Shown: positions 1-6,133 of the stretch, piece by piece | How the letters are laid out: every line of letters starts with the position of its first letter | How positions within the stretch are numbered: position 1 is the first letter of the stretch | Translations under genes and position numbers: made by a program | The notes under the pieces: generated by a model | Told to the model about the DNA's origin: nothing | The model's database searches: none | What the model saw: the letters and a program-made list of their open reading frames with translations, nothing else | Source: Rhodanobacteraceae bacterium | GTDB lineage: Bacteria > Pseudomonadota > Gammaproteobacteria > Xanthomonadales > SZUA-5 | Assembly: GCA_003233535.1 (NCBI GenBank) | Contig: QIMA01000436.1 | Coordinates: forward strand, 1-6,579 | Length of the DNA: 6,579 nt | Reading direction: 5' to 3'

Positions 1-1984
1 CTGCTTCCACCTGCTTTTGCACAAACTCAAAACCTTCTAGCTCAACTTGGCGACGGCCGACGTCCAGCGAGGCAATGATTTGGTAGTTGGGCGATGTGGA
101 TGTGTGGGTCATATAGGCCTCGTGAAAAGCCTGCTCCACCTCGCCGCGAAAATCTTGGTCGTGGACGTGGATCATCGACCCCTGGCGCAGCGCGGTTAGC
201 GTCTTATGCGTCGATTGGGTGGCATAGGTCGGATTCGCTAGCAGCTTAGTCTCTAGCAGTTGCTCGTCGCTGTAGTCGGCGATCTCGGTTGCGTGCGCCT
301 GGTAGCGCTTTAGGTAAGCGGGATCCTTGAAGCGCTCACGCAGCGTTTGCGCCGTGCTCATGGCCGTGCGTTGCCGGTAGGTGGGTGAAAAACAGGCGAA
401 GCCGAACCAGGCCTCATCCCAAAGAAACACTAAGTCTGGCTTGATCGCTAGGCACTCCTGCATCACTCGCTCGACGTTGTAGATGATGCCGTCGAAAGTG
501 CAGTTGGTGAGCAGCAGCATGCGCACGCGATCAAGCTTGCCGGCCTTTTTCAAGGTCAACAGCTGATGCTTGATCTCGCGCAGCGGTACGGCACCGTACA
601 TTGAGTATTCGCTTAAGGGATAGCTGTCCAGATAGACCACGTTGGCGCCGGACAGCACCATCCCGTAGTGGTGAGATTTGTGGCAGTCGCGATCGACCAG
701 AACGATATCGCCTGGGCGCACCACCGCTTGAACCACGATCTTGTTGCAGGTCGAGGTGCCGTTGGTGGCGAAGAAGGTCTGTTTGGCACCGAAGGCGCGT
801 GCCGCCAGCTCCTGTGCGACTTTGATCGGCCCGATGGGCTCGAGCAGCGAATCCAGGCCGCCGGATGTGGCGGAGGTCTCGGCCATGAAAATATTCATGC
901 CGTAGAAGTCGGCCATGTCGCGAATCCAGTTGGAGCGGATTAGCGATTTGCCGCGGCTGATCGGCATCGCGTGGAACACGCCGGTCGGCTGTTTGGAATA
1001 CAACTTGAGCGCGTTGAAAAACGGCGTGTTGTAGCGCGCCGCTACGCCGCGCAGGATGTTCAGATGCAACTCGGTGAAGTCGTTCTGGTTGTAAAAAACT
1101 CGCTCGCAACCGAGGTTGCGACCGGCAATATCTTCGACCGAACGGTCGGTGACCATGAACACATCCAGCTCGGGTCGGATTTTGCCTATCAGACGGCAAA
1201 GTTCTGGCCCGTAGTTTTCCGGGTCCATGGCGGACAAATCTTCGCGGCCTACTCGGCGCAAATAGCGCTGCAGGATCTCCATGTGGTTGAGGGAGGCGAA
1301 GCCGAAATCGTGGCGAACGATTACCGACTGGATGCTGTGATTGAACAAAATGCAGATCAACGCATCTTCAAAAGTGCCGACGATCACCGGTTCATAAACG
1401 AACGGGTCGTCGCCCTGGCGCTGTTCGCGCAGTGCGTTGCACTGTGCGTCTTGCTGGGCCTGGGATAGCTCGTCGACAATCAGTACTTCGAAGAAAGGGC
1501 GTGCGTGCGCGCGCTCGTCTTGGCTCTCGGCGAGGTCGTGTTCTTCCTCCATCTCGTGGTCCGCGTCGGCGACGAACTCGCCGAGCCGGCGCCGATATGC
1601 GCCACTTTGTAGAGCCCTAACCACCCGCGTGAGCACGCGCGTGAAGTCATGGTAATCATCGCGTTGGAGCAGCGTGCGCAATTCGTCCAGCCCGCGTCGG
1701 CCAGGGAATGCCCAATAGGCTTCGATTGGCTCCAGCGAGCTAAGCAGTTCGGTAATGTCGATGAGCAACTGGGCTTTATCGACGTGCGCATACGAGGAGC
1801 CAACCAACTGCGCGGCCAAGCTCTTAACCCGAGTCCAGCGGTCGTTACGCAATTGCGACGCCGAGTAGTAGTCGCTTAACGCACCGGAGTTGGTGGTCAG
1901 AATTGTGGTCGGTGCCTCGGCGGCGGCTGCAACCGCTTCGCTTTCTCCACCGGCAATAGGCGGATTAACTGCAGACGTGCTCAC
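1..1984 (-). CDS. Orn/Lys/Arg-family PLP decarboxylase, 3' end outside window
   Basis: This is a PLP-dependent basic amino-acid decarboxylase (fold type I, Orn/Lys/Arg group). 661 residues are visible and the C-terminal domain lies beyond position 1. Residues 1-35 are Ala/Thr/Glu-rich low complexity, about 36-160 form a helical, charged extension, and a wing-like domain starts near residue 164 (FFEVLIVDE). The PLP domain shows TNGTS (407-411), the cofactor-stacking His435 in DRDCHKS, Asp523 in LWDEAW, and Schiff-base Lys594 in QSTHKTL, followed by GSMIH. Relative to E. coli CadA/AdiA, the catalytic lysine lies more than 200 residues later, because of the N-terminal extension and an insert between DEAW and STHK. 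The glycine-rich TPGHxGG segment appears as HAMPISRGKS. The GTG start is chosen because AAGGAG lies 6 nt upstream. It follows the amidase gene by 80 bp on the same strand, probably in one operon. Family is confident; lysine, arginine or ornithine specificity is not determined. Confidence 0.9.
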   Translation of the reverse strand, partial: MSTSAVNPPIAGGESEAVAAAAEAPTTILTTNSGALSDYYSASQLRNDRWTRVKSLAAQLVGSSYAHVDKAQLLIDITELLSSLEPIEAYWAFPGRRGLDELRTLLQRDDYHDFTRVLTRVVRALQSGAYRRRLGEFVADADHEMEEEHDLAESQDERAHARPFFEVLIVDELSQAQQDAQCNALREQRQGDDPFVYEPVIVGTFEDALICILFNHSIQSVIVRHDFGFASLNHMEILQRYLRRVGREDLSAMDPENYGPELCRLIGKIRPELDVFMVTDRSVEDIAGRNLGCERVFYNQNDFTELHLNILRGVAARYNTPFFNALKLYSKQPTGVFHAMPISRGKSLIRSNWIRDMADFYGMNIFMAETSATSGGLDSLLEPIGPIKVAQELAARAFGAKQTFFATNGTSTCNKIVVQAVVRPGDIVLVDRDCHKSHHYGMVLSGANVVYLDSYPLSEYSMYGAVPLREIKHQLLTLKKAGKLDRVRMLLLTNCTFDGIIYNVERVMQECLAIKPDLVFLWDEAWFGFACFSPTYRQRTAMSTAQTLRERFKDPAYLKRYQAHATEIADYSDEQLLETKLLANPTYATQSTHKTLTALRQGSMIHVHDQDFRGEVEQAFHEAYMTHTSTSPNYQIIASLDVGRRQVELEGFEFVQKQVEA

Positions 1985-1990
1985 GGCGCG

Positions 1991-1996
1991 CTCCTT
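1991..1996 (-). promoter_or_regulatory. Shine-Dalgarno site of the decarboxylase gene
   Basis: A perfect AAGGAG on the minus strand is separated by 6 nt from the GTG at 1984-1982. It decides the non-ATG start, since no in-frame ATG is nearby. It is the strongest ribosome-binding site in the three-gene unit. The gene may therefore be translated well independently of the upstream amidase gene, which ends 80 bp away. Confidence 0.75.
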
Positions 1997-2064
1997 GGTT
2001 GATTGAGAGTTAAATCTGGGGAGACGGGATACTCCGAGTGTTGCGGTAATTGCTCATGGGCCGG

Positions 2065-3000
2065 CTAGTCCTCGGCCTCAGGTGCCGCGGTGACTTTAGC
2101 TGGTTCTGAGGCGGCTACGCCGGCGTTGCCGCCCTTGCTGGGCATCACCAGCGGCCCAAGCGTATGCAGATAGCTGTCGACCCCGGAGTCGCGCTGGTAA
2201 ACGGTGAAATCGACCTTGCGGTCGCGGAAGCTTTTCAGCGGCTGACCGAGTCCGTTGACCCCAGTTTCTCGCTGCCGACGGACACGGCTGAGATCAACTT
2301 CTACCGGCAAGGTTTCGTTGGAACCACCCGCTTGCGCAAGCACCGTTCCGGTCGGATCAACCACGCAGGAGCGACCGATACCGCCGGCATCCAGCCCATT
2401 GACGTCGAACACGTAGCACTGGAATTGAGCGGCCGTGGCGCGGGCAATGGAGAGCTCGACATCACGATCAATGGTGCCGGTAAGCACCGGATGCAGCAGT
2501 ACCTCCGCACCCATAGAAACCAGCGTGCGGGTGGTTTCGGGTAGCCAGATGTCGTAACAGATGGACAGGCCAAAGCGACCGACATCGGGAACGTCAAAGA
2601 CGCAAAACTCGTTCCCCGGGGTGACATCGTGTTCGTAAGGCATGAACGGGAACATTTTGCGATAGCGAGTTACTACGTTACCAGAGGGATCTATGACCGA
2701 TGCGGTGTTGGACAGATCGCCGTTGGCACAGCGCTCAAATACGGTTCCAGGTATCAGCCAGATGCCGTGCTTGGAGGCTGCGGCCTGCAGCGCTTCCTCT
2801 TCGGGGCCGGGCAGGGTCACCGGGTGATTGGGGACGGGTCCGCACTGGGCCAGCTCGCTGAACAGGATCATCTGGGTCCAGGGGAAGCGCGCCATCACCA
2901 CATCAATCTTATGCAGCATGGCGGATAAATTGCTAGCCATCGCCGGGACCAGCATTTGCACGCCGGCAATGGCAAAAGGAACGTTCATTGGTTCACTCAC
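2065..3000 (-). CDS. nitrilase-superfamily carbon-nitrogen hydrolase (amidase)
   Basis: This is a 311-residue cytoplasmic C-N hydrolase expected to cleave an amide, carbamoyl or nitrile group through a Glu-Lys-Cys triad. All three residues are visible: Glu49 in FSELAQCG, Lys115 in RYRKMFPF and Cys148 in SICYDIWLPE. Glu123 (PYEHD) fits the additional conserved glutamate. The late FRDRK segment resembles the FRDRRP stretch near the C-terminus of N-carbamoylputrescine amidases and related enzymes, so an omega-amidase or carbamoyl-amine hydrolase role is plausible but unproven. The last 25 or so residues are an Ala/Pro/Glu tail beyond the usual fold. The reading frame opens with GTG at 3000, but ATG at 2988 (residue 5) has a GTGAG about 7 nt upstream and is the likelier start. 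It lies 58 bp after the aminotransferase gene and 80 bp before the decarboxylase gene, consistent with one transcript. Confidence 0.88.
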   Translation of the reverse strand: MSEPMNVPFAIAGVQMLVPAMASNLSAMLHKIDVVMARFPWTQMILFSELAQCGPVPNHPVTLPGPEEEALQAAASKHGIWLIPGTVFERCANGDLSNTASVIDPSGNVVTRYRKMFPFMPYEHDVTPGNEFCVFDVPDVGRFGLSICYDIWLPETTRTLVSMGAEVLLHPVLTGTIDRDVELSIARATAAQFQCYVFDVNGLDAGGIGRSCVVDPTGTVLAQAGGSNETLPVEVDLSRVRRQRETGVNGLGQPLKSFRDRKVDFTVYQRDSGVDSYLHTLGPLVMPSKGGNAGVAASEPAKVTAAPEAED

Positions 3001-3015
3001 TATTAGCTTGGTCGG

Positions 3016-3055
3016 GTGCCGTAATCGGCACTACGGGTGCTCGCAATCGGCGAGC
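3016..3055 (-). other. two tandem stem-loops in the aminotransferase-amidase spacer
   Basis: The 58-bp spacer contains two perfect 6-bp inverted repeats: GTGCCG/CGGCAC (3016-3021 with 3026-3031, 4-nt loop) and GCTCGC/GCGAGC (3039-3044 with 3050-3055, 5-nt loop). Both loops read GATT-like on the minus strand. No T-tract follows, so these are not standard intrinsic terminators. They could stabilise or process the mRNA between the two cistrons, or lower downstream expression. The pairing is seen directly; the role is inferred. Confidence 0.5.
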
Positions 3056-3058
3056 GCG

Positions 3059-4405
3059 TTATTCCATAGGGTTAAGCAGTTCCCGCAGCGTTTCTCCCAG
3101 TATGGTCATCCCTTCACGTACCAGCTCTTCGCTAATTGTCAGTGGCGCCAGAAAACGGATCACGTTGCTGCGTGCGCCGCAGGCCAGAATGATCAAGCCG
3201 TTGGCAGCGCAAGCCTGGACCAGTTCTTTGGTTAGCGGCGCGGCAGGCTTGGTCGAATTGCCGTCTACGACCAATTCTATTGCGACCATCGCGCCGATCC
3301 CGCGTACATCGCCAATCGCACGACAGGTACGCGGATCAGCCTGTAGTTCCTCCAGCAGTTGGGTCATTAAGGCACCCAGCCAATCGGCTCGAGTGCACAG
3401 GCACTCGTCTTCAATAACGTCGAGTACGGCCAGCGCAGCGGCGCAGCCAATCGGTGATCCCGCATAGGTGCCGCCGAGACCGCCTGGGCGTGCCGCATCC
3501 ATGATATCGGCTTTGCCGGTGACTGCCGATAGCGGAAAGCCGCCCGCCAGACTCTTGGCAGTGGTCATCAGGTCCGGTTCGACGCCCGAATGCTCCATCG
3601 CAAACATGCGACCGGTGCGGGCAAAACCGGACTGCACCTCATCGGCGATCATCACGATGCCGTGCTCGTCGCACAAATCGCGTAAGGCCTGCAGGAATTG
3701 CGGTGGCGCCACATAAAAGCCGCCCTCGCCCTGCACCGGCTCAATGATGATCGCGGCGATTTGGTCAGGATCAAGATCTGCGCTGAACAAATCTTCCAGT
3801 GCGTGCGTCGCCTTTTCCTCGCCTTTGCCGTGATAAGCAATTGGGAACGGTAGGTGATAGACCTGTACGGTCATCGGGCCGAAGCCGGCTTTGTAAGGCA
3901 CGACCTTGCCGGTTAACGCCATCGCCATCATGGTACGGCCGTGAAAGGCACCCGAAAAAGCGATGATGCCGCTACGTCCGGTGTGGGCCCGGGCAATCTT
4001 CACCGCATTCTCAACCGCTTCAGCGCCGGTGCTCAAGAGGATGGTTTTCTTCAGTGAATCCCCCGGTGCCAACTCGTTTAAGCGCTCAGCGAGCTTGACA
4101 TACGATGGGTACGGAGTGACCTGAAAACAAACGTGGCTGAATTGATCCAACTGCTCACTGACTGCGGCCTTGATCTGCGGATGCAGATGACCGGTATTGA
4201 GCACGGCAATGCCGGAGGCGAAATCAATGAAGCGATGACCCTCAACGTCCCACAGTTCAGAATTCTCCGCTCGCTCGGCATAGACATCCAGCATCGTGCT
4301 GACGCCGCGCGGTACTGCGGCTACGCGCCGATCACGCCAAGAAGCGTTGCTGTTTTCGTTCTGATTGGTGTCGCTGGACGGCGAGTCCAGAGTGGCGTGA
4401 GGCAT
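3059..4405 (-). CDS. gabT: 4-aminobutyrate / 5-aminovalerate aminotransferase (class III)
   Basis: This is a 448-residue PLP-dependent class-III omega-aminotransferase. It is expected to move the terminal amino group of GABA or 5-aminovalerate to 2-oxoglutarate, giving succinate or glutarate semialdehyde. Family signatures run along its length: FIDFASGIAVLNTGHLHP, STGAEAVENAVKIAR, GAFHGRT, IIEPVQGEGGF, Asp255 in IADEVQSGF (pairs with the PLP pyridine nitrogen), Lys284 in TTAKSLAGGFP (Schiff base), GGTYAGSPIGCAAAL and IGDVRGIGAM. It is about 22 residues longer than typical GabT because of a polar Ser/Asn-rich N-terminus; the conserved part begins near WRDRRVAAVPRGV. An in-frame TGA directly precedes the ATG, so no upstream start exists. 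As first gene of the amidase-decarboxylase unit it could equally be a DavT-type enzyme of lysine degradation. The family is certain; GABA versus 5-aminovalerate preference is not. Confidence 0.93.
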   Translation of the reverse strand: MPHATLDSPSSDTNQNENSNASWRDRRVAAVPRGVSTMLDVYAERAENSELWDVEGHRFIDFASGIAVLNTGHLHPQIKAAVSEQLDQFSHVCFQVTPYPSYVKLAERLNELAPGDSLKKTILLSTGAEAVENAVKIARAHTGRSGIIAFSGAFHGRTMMAMALTGKVVPYKAGFGPMTVQVYHLPFPIAYHGKGEEKATHALEDLFSADLDPDQIAAIIIEPVQGEGGFYVAPPQFLQALRDLCDEHGIVMIADEVQSGFARTGRMFAMEHSGVEPDLMTTAKSLAGGFPLSAVTGKADIMDAARPGGLGGTYAGSPIGCAAALAVLDVIEDECLCTRADWLGALMTQLLEELQADPRTCRAIGDVRGIGAMVAIELVVDGNSTKPAAPLTKELVQACAANGLIILACGARSNVIRFLAPLTISEELVREGMTILGETLRELLNPME

Positions 4406-4455
4406 TCAGACTACTCTGATCGGTAAACGGCGGCGCAGATCTTGCTACCGATAGC
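4406..4455 (-). promoter_or_regulatory. gabT leader with overlapping stem-loops next to the start codon
   Basis: Three pairings can be read. TCAGA/TCTGA (4406-4410 with 4415-4419) is a 5-bp stem with a 4-nt loop that abuts the gabT ATG and contains the only SD-like purines (AGAGTAG). ATCGGTA/TACCGAT (4419-4425 with 4446-4452) is a perfect 7-bp inverted repeat with a 20-nt spacer. GCTA/TAGC (4444-4455) is a small hairpin that uses the same bases as the second pairing, so those two exclude each other. This could be translational control in the mRNA, or the 7-bp repeat could be a protein operator. No known riboswitch class was recognised. Confidence 0.4.
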
Positions 4456-4512
4456 GGAGGGCTTCAGCGTCGAATCATGAAGTTGTAGAGGCGCGGACTT
4501 TACCTGTGCAGA

Positions 4513-4567
4513 CCGCCTTCTTGTCGCTTTTCGTCGGGCGCTAACTGACGCCCCGATGTGAAGGCGG
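4513..4567. other. larger imperfect stem-loop upstream of gabT
   Basis: CCGCCTTC (4513-4520) pairs perfectly with GAAGGCGG (4560-4567). Inside, CGTCGGGCG pairs imperfectly with CGCCCCGATG around the 8-nt loop CTAACTGA, leaving a one-sided bulge. Neither strand shows a following T-run, so it does not look like an intrinsic terminator. It lies between the gabT leader and the degraded ArsR remnant. It might be a leader RNA structure of gabT, a remnant of a terminator, or a small repeat element. Confidence 0.4.
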
Positions 4568-4568
4568 A

Positions 4569-4594
4569 ACGATAGCAGATTGCGGGTCTTGCAA
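4569..4594 (-). promoter_or_regulatory. weak candidate promoter for the gabT unit
   Basis: On the minus strand an extended -10-like TGCTATCGT (hexamer at 4569-4574) follows a TTGCAA (4589-4594). The spacing is only 14 bp, shorter than normal for sigma-70, so the extended -10 would have to carry most of the activity. If used, transcription would start near 4562, giving a gabT leader of roughly 155 nt. This is a tentative reading; no better-spaced pair was found in the region. Confidence 0.2.
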
Positions 4595-4645
4595 CGCTGA
4601 TTTGCTGCGTCAGACTGATCTTGTCAGCCACTATTCTGGCGCTGT

Positions 4646-4858
4646 ATGTGCATCGATATCAATCGCGCTTGGGGCTTGGTGCGCAGGCGCATTGACGGCC
4701 GCACTCACTACTGCTCGCTGCGACCGGAAGCGCTGGCCGGTGCGCTGGACTGGATCGCGATTCACCGGAACTTCTGGAATCAACGCTTAGACACTCTGGC
4801 TGTGAACGTTCAGGGCGCAGCTGCGCGTCGATCCAGCTTTGCCGCGCTTGTTGGCTAG
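4646..4858 (+). pseudogene. C-terminal remnant of an ArsR-type HTH regulator
   Basis: The frame reads GLVRRRIDGRTHYCSLRPEA and continues with LDWIAIHRNFWNQRLDTLA. This matches the wing hairpin (GLV-R-R--GR--YY-L-PE) and C-terminal helix (ALDWL---R-FWE-RLD-L) of winged-helix ArsR regulators, the group often found beside SRPBCC/AHSA1 genes. The N-terminal helices and recognition helix are missing. Going upstream in frame, only a poor match (SCQPLFWRC) is found before a TGA at 4616-4618, and traces of the recognition-helix region seem to sit in another frame, suggesting a frameshift. The visible ATG at 4646 falls just before the wing, so no working DNA-binding protein is expected. It lies head-to-head with gabT and may be the remains of a transferred or decayed regulator. 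Confidence 0.6.
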
Positions 4859-4870
4859 GCGGGCCCGCGC

Positions 4871-5149
4871 GTGGTCGACCAGGATCCGCCGCATCGCTTG
4901 GCTAGCAATCCCCAGAAAACCGGACACTCATCAGCCAATGCCCAGCAGATTTGGGTGCCGATCCTCAGCCCTCAGCCCTGGCCACATCGCCGGGTTGACA
5001 ATCACCCCTCTGGCTACGGCACGGTCGCCAGCTATGCACTGCCGCGAGTCGGCAGCCCTAGCATCGACTTGTTGACCTTTACCGACCTATCCAACCAGAT
5101 TTTTGCCGCCGAATTCGATATCGAAATCCCTACTTATTACGGCTTCTAG
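4871..5149 (+). other. unrecognised short reading frame, possibly a gene remnant
   Basis: A 92-codon plus-strand frame opens with GTG 12 bp after the ArsR remnant. The first half is Pro/Gln/His-rich and looks non-coding. The second half (from about SGYGTVASYALPRVG to the terminal TYYGF) has a more protein-like composition and ends in an aromatic-rich tail of the kind seen at the C-terminus of some outer-membrane beta-barrels, but I do not recognise a family. No clear ribosome-binding site precedes the GTG. The stop codon TAG lies inside the CTAG that borders the 111-bp repeat element. It may be the tail of a gene whose 5' part has been lost. Confidence 0.2.
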
Positions 5150-5260
5150 ATCGGAGTTTCATGAGATTCGTCGCGAGGGCGTCGAGAACGCGCCACGGCG
5201 CGCCCATTCTCACAAGGTGAACGGGCGGCTGCCACAGCAGAGAACTAATGAAACTCCGGG
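5150..5260. mobile_element. 111-bp MITE-like element with inverted ends, flanked by CTAG
   Basis: The left end ATCGGAGTTTCATGAG (5150-5165) and the reverse complement of the right end, CCCGGAGTTTCATTAG (5245-5260), agree at 13 of 16 positions, with a perfect 11-bp core (5152-5162 against 5248-5258). Both ends are bordered by CTAG (5146-5149 and 5261-5264), which could be a 4-bp target duplication; since CTAG is palindromic it also extends the inverted repeat. The interior is GC-rich, with a GGGCG...GCGCGCCC fold, and encodes nothing. The end sequence recurs at 6493 next to TTAA. A non-autonomous miniature transposon is the best reading; a simple palindromic intergenic repeat is the alternative. 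Confidence 0.45.
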
Positions 5261-5274
5261 CTAGAGAGGCCTCA

Positions 5275-5310
5275 GGACCGAGCGAGTTTGAGCGCAAACG
5301 CGCTTCGTTC
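5275..5310 (-). other. stem-loop downstream of dsbA-like gene
   Basis: AGCGAGTTTG (5281-5290) pairs with CAAACGCGCT (5295-5304) at 9 of 10 positions around a 4-nt AGCG loop. The stem can be extended outward with G-T wobbles and one mismatch to about 5275/5310. It begins about 28 nt after the dsbA-like stop codon on the minus strand. Its position suits a transcript end, but no U-run follows, so it may be a 3' stabilising hairpin or a factor-dependent terminator rather than an intrinsic one. Confidence 0.35.
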
Positions 5311-5337
5311 TGAACCCTGCTGGCCTGCCGATGCGGC

Positions 5338-5964
5338 CTAAATCCCGCGCTCGGCAGCCTCTTTGGCGACCAGAAAGTCGACTACTGCGAACACCTCAGC
5401 CGGGTCGCGCATAGCCTCGTTGCGCACCCGGTACTTGCCGGCAACGACGAATGATGGGGTCCTGCTGACCTTCATCAGCGGCAGCTTCTTATTCACTTCA
5501 CGCACCCGCATGTCTACGGCGAAGGACTTGCTGGCGGCGATGAGTTTGTCGCGGTCCACGCCGAGCGCGGCATACATGTCGGCCACCTCGTTGATATTGC
5601 GAACCATGCTGCGGTGCGCTGAGGCCTGTTCGAACATGGCCGCATGCGTTTGTTTCAGCACGCCGAGTGAGTCGGCGGCGAAATAGCCGCGGGCGTAGAG
5701 CTCGAAATCAGGTCTGAAGGTGGCCGGCATGTGTTTGAGTTCGGCTAGCTCGGGTCGGTCCTTCTGCCAGGCATTCAAATAGGGCTGCATCGAGGTGCAG
5801 TGCGGGCAGCCGTAGTTGAATACTTCCAGCACTTCGATACGGTCCGTGGTTGCCGGCGCGGCCGAGATCCGTTCGTAGTGCACGCCCTCTTTGTATACCT
5901 GCGCCTGAGCGCTTAGCGAAATGGCGATCAAGGTCAAGACAAGAAATATAAGTCGCATGGTCAT
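5338..5964 (-). CDS. dsbA: periplasmic thiol:disulfide interchange protein, DsbA type
   Basis: This is a 208-residue secreted oxidoreductase of the DsbA family, which introduces disulfide bonds into exported proteins and is normally re-oxidised by membrane DsbB. Residues 1-21 form a signal peptide (Arg4, a hydrophobic stretch LIFLVLTLIAISL, then AQA before the probable cleavage). The active site is Cys53-Pro-His-Cys56 in NYGCPHC, the redox motif typical of DsbA. A helical insert follows (about 80-150), and the cis-proline loop is Thr169-Pro170 in RTPSFVVAGKYRV, where E. coli DsbA has Val-Pro. Length matches the family. The frame starts at ATG 5964, but ATG 5958 (residue 3) is better spaced from the only SD-like bases (GCGAG). 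It lies 169 bp downstream of the small regulatory-like-domain gene on the same strand. No DsbB gene or obvious substrate is in the window. Confidence 0.9.
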   Translation of the reverse strand: MTMRLIFLVLTLIAISLSAQAQVYKEGVHYERISAAPATTDRIEVLEVFNYGCPHCTSMQPYLNAWQKDRPELAELKHMPATFRPDFELYARGYFAADSLGVLKQTHAAMFEQASAHRSMVRNINEVADMYAALGVDRDKLIAASKSFAVDMRVREVNKKLPLMKVSRTPSFVVAGKYRVRNEAMRDPAEVFAVVDFLVAKEAAERGI

Positions 5965-6018
5965 TGGCTCGCATCTGAGTGTGAGCCGATAGACAGCCGG
6001 ATCTGGGCCAGCGTTCCC

Positions 6019-6052
6019 GCAGGCTAATGCCGATCAGGTCGGTTGAGCCTGC
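6019..6052. other. imperfect stem-loop upstream of dsbA
   Basis: GCAGGCT (6019-6025) pairs perfectly with AGCCTGC (6046-6052). Inside it CCGA (6030-6033) pairs with TCGG (6039-6042) around a 5-nt loop. It lies about 55-88 nt upstream of the dsbA-like start, within the 169-bp gap. There is no U-run on the minus strand. It could end the upstream transcript or form part of the dsbA leader; no convincing promoter was seen in the gap. Confidence 0.3.
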
Positions 6053-6133
6053 GCCGCGATGAAGTGAGCGGCAAACAAGCTTGCGCTTTCTAGGCGAGTA
6101 GGAGGCTATAGCGCAGCTGAGCGGGCAATCCCA

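Noticed and set aside
531..1199. 222-codon minus-strand frame inside the decarboxylase region
   Set aside because: It is a different frame of the decarboxylase gene; the Arg/Ser/Gln-rich translation has no family features, and the overlapping frame carries the full set of PLP motifs.
971..1468. 165-codon plus-strand frame opposite the decarboxylase
   Set aside because: It is the antisense shadow of a conserved gene. The translation shows no recognisable domain.
2164..2544. 126-codon plus-strand frame opposite the amidase
   Set aside because: Antisense shadow of the amidase, which has its full catalytic triad on the minus strand.
2988..3467. 159-codon plus-strand frame over the gabT 3' end
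   Set aside because: Ser/Ala/Arg-rich antisense translation of gabT and its spacer with no family similarity.
4406..4600. Known riboswitch (guanidine, lysine, glycine or SAM type) upstream of gabT
   Set aside because: None of the conserved cores of these classes could be found; only unclassified stem-loops are present.
5275..5310. Intrinsic terminator after dsbA
   Set aside because: The stem is good but no U-run follows on the minus strand, so it is listed only as a stem-loop.
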